From assembly GCF_000026145.1 (NCBI RefSeq), contig NC_009445.1:4526001-4590000 (forward strand): a stretch of DNA of 64,000 nt, in the 5' to 3' direction. The notes below the pieces were generated by a model. The model searched no databases. It saw only the letters and a list, made by a program, of their open reading frames with translations, and had not been told where the DNA came from. Source of the stretch: Bradyrhizobium sp. ORS 278 (GTDB taxonomy: Bacteria; Pseudomonadota; Alphaproteobacteria; Rhizobiales; Xanthobacteraceae). The position numbers and the translations under genes were made by a program. Position 1 is the first letter of the stretch. Every line of letters starts with the position of its first letter. Shown here in pieces: positions 35,285 to 45,405 of the stretch.

Positions 35285-37860
35285 GGCTTGATGACCGGTC
35301 GCTGATTGACGAGGATGAACGATCGTCCCTCGGCATCGATCAGCTGGTCGCGCACGGGATCGACGACGAGCGGGCGCGGCTGCTCGAGCAGGACTTCGCG
35401 GCGGATCTTGGGGGTATCCTCGAATCGTTCCTTCTCCTTGCCCTCCTTTTCCTTGTCCTTATCCTTGTCCTTTTCCTTTTCCTTCGGCTTGATCGTGACC
35501 TGCACCGTGGCGGCCGCGCTCTTGCTGCGATCCGCGGCGCTGGTCGCAACCACGTGGTAGGTGCCCGCGGCCGCCGGCGCGACATAGAGGCCGGTCGAGT
35601 TGATGCTGCCGCCATTCGGCTCCGTGATGCTCCAGCTGACCGAGGCATCGCTGACGCCGCCAGTCACGGTCGCGGAGAACTGCTGCGAGCGTCCCGTGAA
35701 GGTCGACAGCGACGGCGGCGAGATCACCACGCCGACGACCTGCACGGAGAGCCTGACCTGTCGTGTCGCCGCTCCCAGGGTTGCGCTGATCAGCACCTCG
35801 GTGGTCGCCGTGACGACATTGGTCTTGATCTGGAAGCTGGATTGGAGCCGTCCCGGCGGCACGTTCACGCTGTTGTTGGGCAGGTTCACGAACGTCACCA
35901 CGTTGGGCGCCGAGGACGACAATGCGATGTTGGCGCCCGGTCCCGTCGGCAAGAAGTCGAGGGTGACGGTGCCCGTGACGGTGCCGCCGGCAATCACCGT
36001 CTGCGCGTCGAGCGTGAAGTTCACCAGTGTCGATGGCGGCAAGGAGAGTTGCAGAAAGAACCAGCTCTCGAAATCGCTCACCCGGCGCCCGCTGCCGGAC
36101 GGGAAGCGCAGGTCGATGCGCGGCGTGGAATCCGACCGCGTACCCTTCTGGCCGAACGCCTGACCGTCGAGATAGCGGAGTTCCGTTCCGCCCTCCTGCC
36201 AGATCGCGCCGCCGCGGAGCCGGAAGCGCAGCCCCACCCGCGAAATCCGCTGCTGCACCAGGGTGGCGATCAGCGCCCTGAGCTCGGCGCCGTTCTTCGC
36301 AGGTTTCCATTGCAGCATGTCGCGCGCGGCCAGCGACAACTCGCCGTTCAGGCACAAGGTGACCAGGCCGGCGGTGGCCGGCGCATCGCCGGGTCCCACA
36401 TTCATCGCGCCCAGCGGATTGGTGCCGAACACCATGGGCATGTCCATGGTCAGGGACGCGACCGCAAGGGAGCTGTCGGTCGATAGCGGCGTGACGGCCG
36501 TATCGAACATGACATTGAGCCCGTTGAAGATGGTCTCCGGCGCGACAATGTCGTCGTTGAGCCAATTGACGCCCCTGACATGAATGGCGGGCGGCTGCTC
36601 TGCCAGGGGCGTGAAGATGTTGCGACAGTCCTGGACCGTCAATGCGCTGTTGACCAGAGTGACCACCGCAAGCCGTGCATAACTGTGCTTACCCCTGGGC
36701 AGACGTGGTGTTGTGAACGGCCACTCCACATCCCCAGTCAGGGTTCGGGCCGGGATCAGCCAATAGTCGCCGCTCGCGTAATTGCCGGCGGCGAACTTCA
36801 CCTCGACACCGTCCTCGAGCGGAATCCAACCGTCATTGGTCGCGGGCACCACGACCTGCAGCCCGGTCGTGCTGCCGCCGTCCCAGCGGCGCAATCTCGG
36901 CTTGCGCGTCGCATCGATGCCTGCGACCGCCTGCTTGAGCGTCACAATGCGGTTGGCGACGTCGATCGTGTCGATCTGCGCCAATTGCCCGGCCGCGCCG
37001 GACAGCTCCCGAGACTCATCGGAGACCTCGACCCATTGGCCGCTCGCGAAGCCGAGCACGTCGTCGCGGCCGAGATCACGCACCGTGATCTCCTGGCCGT
37101 TGATCCTGTCGATCGCGGTGACGATGGCGCCGTTGTCGCGCGACCATTTGAAGGTCGAGGCCCCGAGCGCGCCGCCGGAATGAATCTCAACTCGATAGAG
37201 CTGGTTCTCGAGCCGCCGGAAGCCGGCGCCGGGCGGCAGAAGGCACGGGCCGTCGGTCGACGCGGCGGGCTGCGCGCGCGCGCTCAGCGCGCCGCTGCTT
37301 GGCGTCGTCAGATCATCCCAGGCCTTGAGCGGGTCGCCGCAGGAAAAGCCGCCGCCGCCGTCCGGCTTCGCCACCAGCGCCTTGACCTGCCACACCGTCT
37401 TGATCCGGGCCGCGGTATCAGGGCCGCCCAGCGCGGTCTCGCGGATCATGGGATCGTCGAGAGCAGTGATGCTGCGCGACCAGACGTCGAGATAGATGAT
37501 CGCAGCCGTCGCCTGAGCTGCGGTCATCGCAGCGACGATGTCCGGCGGATTGATCAGGTCTGGCTGGGCCGCATAGCCGACATCGCTTTCGTTCTCGCAA
37601 AGCCGGCCGTCGACATAATAGCGGCCTTGACCGATGACCAGCGAGCGGTTGTCGGCCGCAACCGTGATCTTGAATCCGGCGGCGTGCAACGGAGCGCCGG
37701 AGAAGCCGATGACGTCGCGCGCCTCCGTGGCGATGCGGTGATGGTGAATGCTCTGCTGTTCGTTCCAATCCGCATCGAGCTGCACGCGTCCCTGCTGCAT
37801 CAGGACGCTGGAGTAATGCTTCGTCGAATCAAACGTATCGCGGCTGAAATCGCCCTTCAT
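35281..37860 (-). CDS. DUF6519 eCIS protein with Ig-like domain and Lys/Glu/Asp-rich tail
   Basis: 859 aa. The N-terminus MKGDFSRDTFDSTKHYSSVL and MQQGRVQLDADWNEQQ defines DUF6519, common in eCIS and related contractile loci near baseplate genes. The middle is beta-rich. About 705-788 is a bacterial Ig-like (BIG2) domain (ISPPSLSTFTGRSQQFSATV, then GGVSDASVSWSI). Residues about 788-812 are almost only Lys, Glu and Asp, followed by a 45-aa conserved-looking end (IDAEGRSFILVNQRPVI). Position after tail-I suggests a fibre or baseplate-decorating protein. ATG at 37860 is preferred over a GTG nine bases upstream because GGGGGAG lies 8 nt before it. Confidence 0.8.
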   Translation of the reverse strand: MKGDFSRDTFDSTKHYSSVLMQQGRVQLDADWNEQQSIHHHRIATEARDVIGFSGAPLHAAGFKITVAADNRSLVIGQGRYYVDGRLCENESDVGYAAQPDLINPPDIVAAMTAAQATAAIIYLDVWSRSITALDDPMIRETALGGPDTAARIKTVWQVKALVAKPDGGGGFSCGDPLKAWDDLTTPSSGALSARAQPAASTDGPCLLPPGAGFRRLENQLYRVEIHSGGALGASTFKWSRDNGAIVTAIDRINGQEITVRDLGRDDVLGFASGQWVEVSDESRELSGAAGQLAQIDTIDVANRIVTLKQAVAGIDATRKPRLRRWDGGSTTGLQVVVPATNDGWIPLEDGVEVKFAAGNYASGDYWLIPARTLTGDVEWPFTTPRLPRGKHSYARLAVVTLVNSALTVQDCRNIFTPLAEQPPAIHVRGVNWLNDDIVAPETIFNGLNVMFDTAVTPLSTDSSLAVASLTMDMPMVFGTNPLGAMNVGPGDAPATAGLVTLCLNGELSLAARDMLQWKPAKNGAELRALIATLVQQRISRVGLRFRLRGGAIWQEGGTELRYLDGQAFGQKGTRSDSTPRIDLRFPSGSGRRVSDFESWFFLQLSLPPSTLVNFTLDAQTVIAGGTVTGTVTLDFLPTGPGANIALSSSAPNVVTFVNLPNNSVNVPPGRLQSSFQIKTNVVTATTEVLISATLGAATRQVRLSVQVVGVVISPPSLSTFTGRSQQFSATVTGGVSDASVSWSITEPNGGSINSTGLYVAPAAAGTYHVVATSAADRSKSAAATVQVTIKPKEKEKDKDKDKEKEGKEKERFEDTPKIRREVLLEQPRPLVVDPVRDQLIDAEGRSFILVNQRPVIKP

Positions 37861-37881
37861 CGCTGGCACTCCCCCGTCAAC

Positions 37882-39909
37882 TCAGGTGACGAATATGAAT
37901 CCGACTTCTTGATCAAAACGCGCGTATTCGCTGAGGCGGAGCCGCAGATTTGTCTCGCGCTGCGACTGGAAAAGGTCATGGAAGACGCCCATCTCCGAAC
38001 CGTCGTCCGCGCCCTGCCGAATGCCGCTCGGCGTGCGCCGGCTGAGTTGGCAGTAACCGGGGTCGCCGTAGCGGGACGACGTGAACGCCGGCCTCGGGTC
38101 GGCATCTGCCGTCGGCAGGCAGCGATGGCGGCGCGGCACCCGTGCGGCCAGGGGCAGCCAGCAGAAGCGCACGCAGCCCTGCTGTCGCCTGTCAGCCCAG
38201 ATCGGAGCGCGCCAGACGTCGCCCTGCGCAAGAGAAGCCTGGAAGATCGTGTTCGACGCCAGCGTCAACTCCGCCGTGTGCACCTTGCCGATCACGGTGC
38301 TGCTCGAGATCTGCAGCGCCGCGCCGCCGGATACGTTGTCAGGGGCCGCGATTGCGACCCCGCTGTCACGCGTCGCATCGACGATGCTGTGGGTGATGAC
38401 GAGCTGCGCACCGGCTGCGACCCGCAGCCCGCCGACGATGCAGCGCTCGATCTCGATCCGGGTGTCCGCAGTCTCGACGACGAGGCTGACGCCGTCCGGC
38501 AGCCGGGGCGCGCCGCTCGGCAGCACATCATTGCCCGGCACCAGCGTGCAGTGCCGCAGCCGCAGCAGCTTCAGCTTCCTGCCGTCATTGGTCGCCTTGA
38601 CCCGCAGCGCCGCGCCGCTGATCACCAGGCCGTTCAACGTCACCTCCGATCCGTCCTGGCCGGTGATGACCATCTCGCCGCCCAACGCCAGCAACGGCCG
38701 TGCCTTGTTGGCCGCGCGCAGTTCGACCCGCTTGTTTGCAGCCGTGACCGTGATGCGCGGCGTCGCCGCATAGCGGCCGCTACCGCCGATCTCGACCGCG
38801 CCGCCATTGCTGACGCCATCCAGCGCGCTCTGCAGCCCCGCGGCCTGTGCGGGCGCTGCAACGAGCGGCCGCAGGGCCGGATCGATGGTCGCGCTCCGAT
38901 CATATTCGCCGCCGCCGAGATCGTCGGAGAATCCGTAGTGGAACGAAACGTTGGGCGGTGCCGCCGGAGCAGTGCCGAAAGCGATCCGCCCGAGCACCGG
39001 ATCGATCGAGACCTTGCCGGCCGCCGGCATGTGCGCCCAGCTGCCGTCGGACTTGTCCGACAGGTTGCAGATCGAGATCGCGTCGGCCGCAACGCCGGAG
39101 ATGACGAAGCTCGCATTGTTGCCGTAGAACTGCGCGAACGGCGGACGGGCATTGCGGGCGAGCCGATCGGCGTCGACCTGAAGACGGGTGAGCGGCATCT
39201 GCGCATTGACGGCCGAGGGCGTGGCCTGGGCGAAATCGTCGGTCATCGGCGCCTGGAACAGCCGGACCGGCGCGCCAAGCGGATTGAACAAATAGCGACG
39301 GTCATCGAGCTTGAACGCAGGCGTGTCGGTCAGCGGATAGCTGCGCAGCCGCCACAGAAAAATTCCCACATTTCCGATGTTGACGCGTCCGCGATCGGAC
39401 GCGATCCGCCGCACATCGACCGTACGCGGCGTGGCATCGAACGGCCCGTCGATACGCTCCAGCTGCAGCGGACCACGGACGCTCGTCGTCGCGATATTGT
39501 CCAGGCGCGGATGGTTGAGGAACTGCGTGGTCGCCAGCCGGGTGAACATTTCGACCGTGCAGGCGTCCCAGCCGGTGACATCGCGCGCCAGCTGCGCCAG
39601 CATGGCGGCGGTGCCCTTGCTGCGCCGCAACCGGATCGTGTCGGCAACCTCCGCACGCGGACTCCGGACTGTCGGCGTGCTGCCGTAGAGCTGCCGATAG
39701 CCGATCAGCTCGCCGATATAGGGCACGACCCAGTCGGCGCAGGTCTCGATGAACTGGTTGTCATAGAGCTGCTCGATGTCCTCCTCGAGCACCGCCACCT
39801 GCTCGGCAATCACACCGATCAGCTGTCGGAGCGCGCCACCCTGCTCCGCATCACGCGTGCGATAGATCGCAGGGAGCAGGTCATAGATCGTCTGCGCGTC
39901 GAAGCTCAT
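37882..39909 (-). CDS. Tail-I-like baseplate protein with beta-helix domain
   Basis: 675 aa. N-terminal phage tail protein I pattern (IYDLLPAIYRTRDAEQGGAL, then LEEDIEQLYDNQFIETCADW and RRSKGTAAMLAQLARDVTGW) places it at the baseplate periphery (P2 I / Afp13-region role). About 340-560 has short repeated strands (GLVISGAALRVKATND, IEIERCIVGGLRVAAGAQLV) like a right-handed beta-helix, a possible receptor-binding or glycan-binding part. The C-terminus (FTSSRYGDPGYCQLSRRTPS, then GADDGSEMGVFHDLFQ) is a conserved ending of this family. Overlaps the baseplate gene upstream (ATGA). Confidence 0.83.
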   Translation of the reverse strand: MSFDAQTIYDLLPAIYRTRDAEQGGALRQLIGVIAEQVAVLEEDIEQLYDNQFIETCADWVVPYIGELIGYRQLYGSTPTVRSPRAEVADTIRLRRSKGTAAMLAQLARDVTGWDACTVEMFTRLATTQFLNHPRLDNIATTSVRGPLQLERIDGPFDATPRTVDVRRIASDRGRVNIGNVGIFLWRLRSYPLTDTPAFKLDDRRYLFNPLGAPVRLFQAPMTDDFAQATPSAVNAQMPLTRLQVDADRLARNARPPFAQFYGNNASFVISGVAADAISICNLSDKSDGSWAHMPAAGKVSIDPVLGRIAFGTAPAAPPNVSFHYGFSDDLGGGEYDRSATIDPALRPLVAAPAQAAGLQSALDGVSNGGAVEIGGSGRYAATPRITVTAANKRVELRAANKARPLLALGGEMVITGQDGSEVTLNGLVISGAALRVKATNDGRKLKLLRLRHCTLVPGNDVLPSGAPRLPDGVSLVVETADTRIEIERCIVGGLRVAAGAQLVITHSIVDATRDSGVAIAAPDNVSGGAALQISSSTVIGKVHTAELTLASNTIFQASLAQGDVWRAPIWADRRQQGCVRFCWLPLAARVPRRHRCLPTADADPRPAFTSSRYGDPGYCQLSRRTPSGIRQGADDGSEMGVFHDLFQSQRETNLRLRLSEYARFDQEVGFIFVT

Positions 39910-42563
39910 CGCCGCTCTCCCCTGAGATGCACCGGACGCGGATCGAGCGTCAGCAGCTCGGCCGCCAGCAGGCTGCCGTCCCGCCGGATCTCCGCCGTGG
40001 CGGCGGCAATCGCGGCCGGCGGCAGCAGCTCCCTGCGGCGATGATGATCGTCGATGCGGCTGAGCTGATCGACATCGACCGCGATGACGCCCGGCACGGC
40101 CTGCATCACCGCCATCACTTCGCTCAACATCACCGGCTGGCCGAACGCGCGCGCATCGAAGGAGAAGCTGACGCGCAACGCGGCCTCGACGGCGGCGACG
40201 ACCGGATCGGTCTCATGGTCGGCCTGGACCATGATCGTCGCGGTGACCTCGAAGTAAGCCCTGCGATAGGACCTCACCTCGAGCGGCACATGCGGCGCCG
40301 AGCCAGACCGGATTGCGGCCAACAGATTGACCATGATCGGGCTGCCGGGATCGACGCTGGCGCCGTCCGGCCCTGCGACCGTGATGAAGACGCCAGGCGC
40401 CTGCCCGGTCGAGGCCCAAGGCACCGCCATCGCCTTCTCGATGCCGGCGAAAGCGCGTGCGAAATCCTCGTAGTCCTGCAGCGAGACGATGCGGTCCATC
40501 GTCATGATCGTCAGCGGCGCGTTGCGCCGGATGCTGTCGGCGGTCTCGGGATCGGCGCCGCCGCTCGCGGGCAGCGGATTGACCACGTTCCGCACGCCGG
40601 CCGGCCGCGTGAGCAACAGGCTCAGCTTGCCGGCGTCGAGGTTGCCGCCCTTGCCGATGCCTTTGCGGTAGGTGGCGCGAACATTGTCGAGGCCGGTGGG
40701 CGGACGGGCGCCGTTGATGCCGTCCCCGAACTGCACCGTCGTCGAGCCGTCGTCGCCGATCTGCGTGACATAGACGCGGTCCTCGGGCGCACGGTTGAAC
40801 AGGTTCGGCACCTCCTGCCAGGCGAGGTCATTGACCCGGACCTGCAGGGTCGAACTGCTCCCGGTCGGCGAATTGCTGCTGACATGGGTGACCGGCGGCT
40901 GCCGCAGCATGAAAGCCTGGTTGGCGAGCGAAGCATTGCCGCCGCCCAGCGTCTCCTGCACCGTCTCGCCATGCGTGGCGCGTGCGACGTTGGCATTGAT
41001 GGTCACGGTGTCGCGCAGATAGCTTCCGGACAGATCCTGCGAGAACACCAGGGTGGTGCGTCCGTCGCTGAACTCGACCTCGGCCAGGGTCATCACCTCG
41101 TGGTCGACGACCCCCGCCAGATCGGAGCGCTCACCCGTGACGACGACATTCTGCCCGACCTGAAGTCCAAGATAGACGGTCTCGAGCGTGACGCGGTTGC
41201 CCTCGACGTCGTCGACGACCGGCAGTTCCGCGAGATCGAGTCGCTGGCTGCCGGCGAACACCGTCGTCTCGCGGACCGCAAGCCCGCTAAAGCTGTCATC
41301 CGAGTTCAGCAGCAGGCGCGTGACTTTTCCGCTCAAGCCATAATCGGCGCGTGACAATTCGAGGCTGTCCTCGACCTGCTCAATGATGTGCTCACTGGTC
41401 GGGCTCTTCAGCAGCAGCCAGCTTCCCGGGATGATCTCGGGGTAGGTGCGGTCGAGATCGATCGCGCGCTCCATGTTCGCACCGGCCTCGTCAGCCAGCG
41501 TCTTGCCGTCCGGCAGTCCCGGCGTATTGTTGGCGCCGGGCTTCGGCGCATTATGACCATAGATGCCGGCCCGCTCGCGAAACGAGAACACACCTGCCTC
41601 CGGCTGGAATATCCGATGCGCGACCTGCCATCTGATGTTCCGCATCAGGGCGCGGTGGGACCAACCCTGCACGCGTGCGAACGCGTCGAGATCCGCCTGA
41701 CGCCACCGATAGCTCATGACGTTGGTGTTGACTTGCAGGGTTGTGAGGCTGATCAGCTCCGGCCCGAAGACGTGGATCGGCCGTCGCGGCCAGCGCCAGC
41801 GTCGGGGCTCCGGCGGGTTGTAAGCCAGGGTCACCGAGGTCGTGCCGCTCTCGGGTTGCGCCTTCACGGTGACGACCTCGAGTGCGATGCGCTGCGACGG
41901 ATCTTCGCTCTCGACGATCAGAATGCGGTCCCCCGGCTTGAGGCTGCTGCTGGTCCCCTTCAGCAGCACCGCGCGCATGTCCGTGGAGATGAGCTGCGGC
42001 TCGGTGAGCTGCGGCCGCATCGCGTTCCATTCGGGATGCGCGACGATCGGCTCCACGGTCTCGAACGTCTTCGGCAGTTCGCCAGGACCCGGGATGCTCT
42101 GCACCTTCACGCCGGCCGCGATCGCAACCGGCGATGCGGCATGCTCGGGCGCGCCGGGAGCGTCTTCCACCGTGAAAGCGAGATGGGCATTTGCCGCCAC
42201 GCCGGGACGCGGCTCGTAATCGATCAACCGCCCAAGCTCGACCAACGAGCGCCGCTCGGTGGCCGTCGAGAGATAGCACTCATTGGCGATGCGCTCCTGA
42301 TAGAAGGTCAGCGTGTCCGCCGTGCAGGCAAAGGCATCGAGCAGCGCAATGGAGAAGTCGGTATCCTGCCGGCTGCGCAGGCCTGCCGCGCTGCTGCCGA
42401 GGCGCCCCAGCATCGTGTCCTTGAACTGCCGGTAGGTTCCGGCGCGGTAGCTCAGCGCCTTCAAGCCGGGCCGATTGAAGATCTCGACCGGCGTTCGGGC
42501 TGCAGCGCTTTCGCCGCAGCAGGGACACTCCGGAGGGTGAGCGTCTCGCGATGTGCTGCTCAT
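39906..42563 (-). CDS. Baseplate assembly protein, J-like (second copy)
   Basis: 885 aa. N-terminal Cys pair (PPECPCCGESAA) then RPGLKALSYRAGTYRQFKDT and DFSIALLDAFACTADTLTFY, the wedge-protein pattern of putative baseplate assembly proteins in eCIS. The C-terminal half has the J-like part: ADSIRRNAPLTIMTMDRIVS, QDYEDFARAFAGIEKAMAVP, and later MQAVPGVIAVDVDQLSRID. Corresponds to one of the Afp11/Afp12 pair forming the wedges. ATGA overlaps on both sides. Confidence 0.85.
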   Translation of the reverse strand: MSSTSRDAHPPECPCCGESAAARTPVEIFNRPGLKALSYRAGTYRQFKDTMLGRLGSSAAGLRSRQDTDFSIALLDAFACTADTLTFYQERIANECYLSTATERRSLVELGRLIDYEPRPGVAANAHLAFTVEDAPGAPEHAASPVAIAAGVKVQSIPGPGELPKTFETVEPIVAHPEWNAMRPQLTEPQLISTDMRAVLLKGTSSSLKPGDRILIVESEDPSQRIALEVVTVKAQPESGTTSVTLAYNPPEPRRWRWPRRPIHVFGPELISLTTLQVNTNVMSYRWRQADLDAFARVQGWSHRALMRNIRWQVAHRIFQPEAGVFSFRERAGIYGHNAPKPGANNTPGLPDGKTLADEAGANMERAIDLDRTYPEIIPGSWLLLKSPTSEHIIEQVEDSLELSRADYGLSGKVTRLLLNSDDSFSGLAVRETTVFAGSQRLDLAELPVVDDVEGNRVTLETVYLGLQVGQNVVVTGERSDLAGVVDHEVMTLAEVEFSDGRTTLVFSQDLSGSYLRDTVTINANVARATHGETVQETLGGGNASLANQAFMLRQPPVTHVSSNSPTGSSSTLQVRVNDLAWQEVPNLFNRAPEDRVYVTQIGDDGSTTVQFGDGINGARPPTGLDNVRATYRKGIGKGGNLDAGKLSLLLTRPAGVRNVVNPLPASGGADPETADSIRRNAPLTIMTMDRIVSLQDYEDFARAFAGIEKAMAVPWASTGQAPGVFITVAGPDGASVDPGSPIMVNLLAAIRSGSAPHVPLEVRSYRRAYFEVTATIMVQADHETDPVVAAVEAALRVSFSFDARAFGQPVMLSEVMAVMQAVPGVIAVDVDQLSRIDDHHRRRELLPPAAIAAATAEIRRDGSLLAAELLTLDPRPVHLRGERR

Positions 42564-45043
42564 TTGCCGCCCTCCATCGTCAGACGAAACACGCCGCGCT
42601 CGGGATAGTCGGGATTGTTGTCCAGCCGCGCGATCTCGAAGCGTCCGAGATCGAGCCGTCCTCGCATCAGCGCCGCGCTGCTCGGCTGGCCTTGACGTTG
42701 AAAGGTCGTGATCTGGATCGCGGCGACGCCGTCGACCCCGAGCGCGGCCGCATAGAGCGCGCTGAGATAGACAGGCTGACCGAAGGTGAAATTGTCGGGG
42801 TGAAACACGGCAAGCCGTCCGTCAGGCAGCACGCCGTTGCCGAACAGCCGCAACAGGTCCGCCTTCACGTCCGACCGGAAGTGATTGGCCGCGACGCTGA
42901 CGCGCGCTGCGATCTCCAGCGCGACGAAGTCGGGCCCGTTCACTTCGAGGTCGTGACCGGTCAGACGATACGGCTCGACGAAAGCGCGGATCTCGGACTC
43001 GAACGTGTCATCCACCGCTTCACCACCGCGCCGGTCGATGGTCAGGAGCACCGTCATCCAGCTTCCGGTCCAGCGCAGCACGGCTGCAGCGCGCTGCACC
43101 TTCGGATGGGTCGCCGCCAGTGCTTCATAATCGGCCGGCGTGACCGCGCGCGCCTGCGTCCGGAACGCAAACGGAGCCTTGCGGCGGACATCGTCGATCT
43201 GCTCCGGCGCGCGGCCGCCACGCGCCGGCAATGGATTGCGCACGGTCTGCACCGCGGGATCGCTGATGACGGCCTGACAGATCGCCTCCGCCGCAACATT
43301 GCCGCGCAGCGCATTGCCGACCCGATAGGTCGCGCTGAAGGCCGTGCCGGCGATCGGGCGGCTGCCATGGGTGTCGTCGCCGAACCGCACCCATGCCGTT
43401 CCGTCGGTCTCCGTCTCGACGACGAAATGACGTTCATCCGGCTCGCTGTTGAGCAGGTCGCGCTGCGGCTTCCACACGGCCTGTCGGACACCGTCGTTGC
43501 TCGTCAGGCTGATCTGCGGAATCGCGTCGCCGATCGACGGATTCAACGCGGCACGGGCCGATGTCGGAGGGCGCGCAGCATCATAGGGCGGGACATGAAT
43601 CAGCGCAGTCTCCTTCAATCGCGGCCGGAACCGCGGCGGCAGCGGCCGCGCGTCGGCAATATCACAGGGTGTTGCGGGTTGCGGCAGATAGCTCAGCCGC
43701 GATTCCGGGACCTTGCCGAGGTCCTCCGCCCCCGGCAGCGTCGCGCCGTGATCCGCCAACACCATGTTGCCGCGCGCGGTTGCGACTACGACCGGCTTCG
43801 TGCTGCCATCAGGCTGAGCCGCCTGGGCACTAATCCAGAGCGCGCATGGCAGCGCGTCCTCCGATGCCCATTCGATCTCGGTGACATCGACCGATTGGGT
43901 CGTCGGCGGCTGATCGAAGGCGCCGCCGATCGGATCGCTCGTCGCGGTGACCTTGGTGAGTTGCACGAGATGGCGCTGCAACGGATCCGCATCCTGGGCC
44001 AGACCCGTGCGCCGCCCGGCGATTTCCTCGAACACCAGGACCATGCCGGGCTGCAGGCTCGGGAAGCGTCCCTTCAAGGCGGCGCGGGTTGCCCCCGTCG
44101 GCAGCACGCATCGGCCGCTGCCCCAAGTATAGAACGGCAGGATGTTGTGCGCGGCGAACAGCTTCGTGTCCGCCATGGTCTCGAATGTCTCGACGCCGCG
44201 CTGCACGCCGGGCGCCGCCATCGAAACGGCCGATGCGCGAACCGGCTGTCCGCTCATCCCGGTCAGCAGCTTCGTCGCTTTCGGCACCGTCAGATCGGCG
44301 GACACGCCGATATGTACGAAGGCGCGCGCGTTGATCCCGTCATGCATGATGTAGTCGACGAGCCGGGCGTGACGCCTGACCGAGACCCGCCGCCGCGCCG
44401 TGGCGAGATAGGCCTCGGTCGCCACCGCATCCTGTCGATAGCTCAATTGATCTGCGACGAAGGCCAGGGTCTCCACCAGGGCGACGCCGAGATCGGCCGG
44501 ATTGCGCTCCGTCCATTGCGGGCTGAGCGCTGTCAGGCGATCGAGCATCAGCTGCCGATATCCGGTGTAGTCCTTGGTGAGGTAGTCGATATCAGGACCC
44601 CTCGCCGCGGGCGCCGCGGCCGGGTCCGGCGGCGCACCGCAATCGAACTCGCTCGGGCACTCCACCTTGAATGCGAAATCGATTCCCGACAGGATTGGAT
44701 CCAGCGTCTTGGGATCGAAGCTGCTGCCGGTGGCGCCGACCAGTTGCAGCCGATACGGCGAATAATCACCATAGGCGTTGAGGTGGATGACGACGGCGTT
44801 GCCCTCATAGCCGACCTTGTCCGCCGCGACATTGCGGATGCGTTCGCCGCCCGTGATCACCACATTGGCCGGCGTCAGTCCCGGCGGCGGCGCCTTGACG
44901 AAGGCGAGCCGCAGCACGCGTTGCCGGTCGGCCGGCGTCGCCGCATCGCTGTCGACGACCTCCAGAAAATCGATGCCATTGAGATTGGCCGACGCCCTGA
45001 CCGCATTGCGCCTGACATCATCGCAACAGAAATACGGCCTCAT
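42560..45043 (-). CDS. Baseplate assembly protein, J-like (first copy)
   Basis: 827 aa. MRPYFCCDDVRRNAVRASAN start is typical of eCIS baseplate J proteins. PDIDYLTKDYTGYRQLMLDR and DLGVALVETLAFVADQLSYR give the wedge domain, and DDVRRKAPFAFRTQARAVTP with DYEALAATHPKVQRAAAVLR the J-like core. The ATG at 45043 overlaps the gp25 gene (ATGA); the open frame continues upstream but is Arg/Pro-rich shadow sequence. Works with the 885-aa paralogue. Confidence 0.85.
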   Translation of the reverse strand: MRPYFCCDDVRRNAVRASANLNGIDFLEVVDSDAATPADRQRVLRLAFVKAPPPGLTPANVVITGGERIRNVAADKVGYEGNAVVIHLNAYGDYSPYRLQLVGATGSSFDPKTLDPILSGIDFAFKVECPSEFDCGAPPDPAAAPAARGPDIDYLTKDYTGYRQLMLDRLTALSPQWTERNPADLGVALVETLAFVADQLSYRQDAVATEAYLATARRRVSVRRHARLVDYIMHDGINARAFVHIGVSADLTVPKATKLLTGMSGQPVRASAVSMAAPGVQRGVETFETMADTKLFAAHNILPFYTWGSGRCVLPTGATRAALKGRFPSLQPGMVLVFEEIAGRRTGLAQDADPLQRHLVQLTKVTATSDPIGGAFDQPPTTQSVDVTEIEWASEDALPCALWISAQAAQPDGSTKPVVVATARGNMVLADHGATLPGAEDLGKVPESRLSYLPQPATPCDIADARPLPPRFRPRLKETALIHVPPYDAARPPTSARAALNPSIGDAIPQISLTSNDGVRQAVWKPQRDLLNSEPDERHFVVETETDGTAWVRFGDDTHGSRPIAGTAFSATYRVGNALRGNVAAEAICQAVISDPAVQTVRNPLPARGGRAPEQIDDVRRKAPFAFRTQARAVTPADYEALAATHPKVQRAAAVLRWTGSWMTVLLTIDRRGGEAVDDTFESEIRAFVEPYRLTGHDLEVNGPDFVALEIAARVSVAANHFRSDVKADLLRLFGNGVLPDGRLAVFHPDNFTFGQPVYLSALYAAALGVDGVAAIQITTFQRQGQPSSAALMRGRLDLGRFEIARLDNNPDYPERGVFRLTMEGGK

Positions 45044-45405
45044 GGCTGGATGTCCTTGGAGAACTGGACGCTCTGCCGCTGCTGCGTGCGGCGTACGAGG
45101 TATTGCACGGTCACCCGGAGCGCGGCGTCCTGGCTCTCGACCGCGACGCCCTCGACATGGATCAGGTCGCCGAGCCATTGCTGTAATGCGCCCTGCACCA
45201 GGAACTGGGTCGCCGCCGACAGGGCGTCGCTGTTGGGGGCGAAGACCAGCTGCATCACGCCTGTGCCGAAAGTCGGCCGGTTGACACGTTCGCCGGGTGA
45301 GGTGAACAGGGTCTGCTCGATCAGGTCGCGGATGTGATCGTCGAGCGTAGTCGCGGCGGTGCCGCCGGTGCCGTCGAACTGGTAGGGATAAGCGAGGCTG
45401 GTCAT
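45040..45405 (-). CDS. gp25/GPW-family baseplate wedge protein
   Basis: 121 aa, exact family size. TLDDHIRDLIEQTLFTSPGE, then RVNRPTFGTGVMQLVF, is the gp25/TssE/Afp9 signature (GERxxRPxFGxG). It joins wedge proteins to the inner baseplate and nucleates sheath attachment. ATGA overlaps with both the PAAR-like candidate upstream and the J-like gene downstream. Confidence 0.9.
   Translation of the reverse strand: MTSLAYPYQFDGTGGTAATTLDDHIRDLIEQTLFTSPGERVNRPTFGTGVMQLVFAPNSDALSAATQFLVQGALQQWLGDLIHVEGVAVESQDAALRVTVQYLVRRTQQRQSVQFSKDIQP

Noticed and set aside
36580..40044. Very long plus-strand frame (1154 codons) across the DUF6519 and tail-I genes
   Set aside because: It is antisense to two genes with clear family signatures, is extremely rich in Arg, Asp and Gln-type shadow composition, and has no domain. 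Long antisense frames are expected at this GC content.
42551..45337. Plus-strand frame of 928 codons over the J-like and gp25 genes
   Set aside because: Antisense shadow of well-identified baseplate genes, Arg/Asp/Gln-rich, no motifs.
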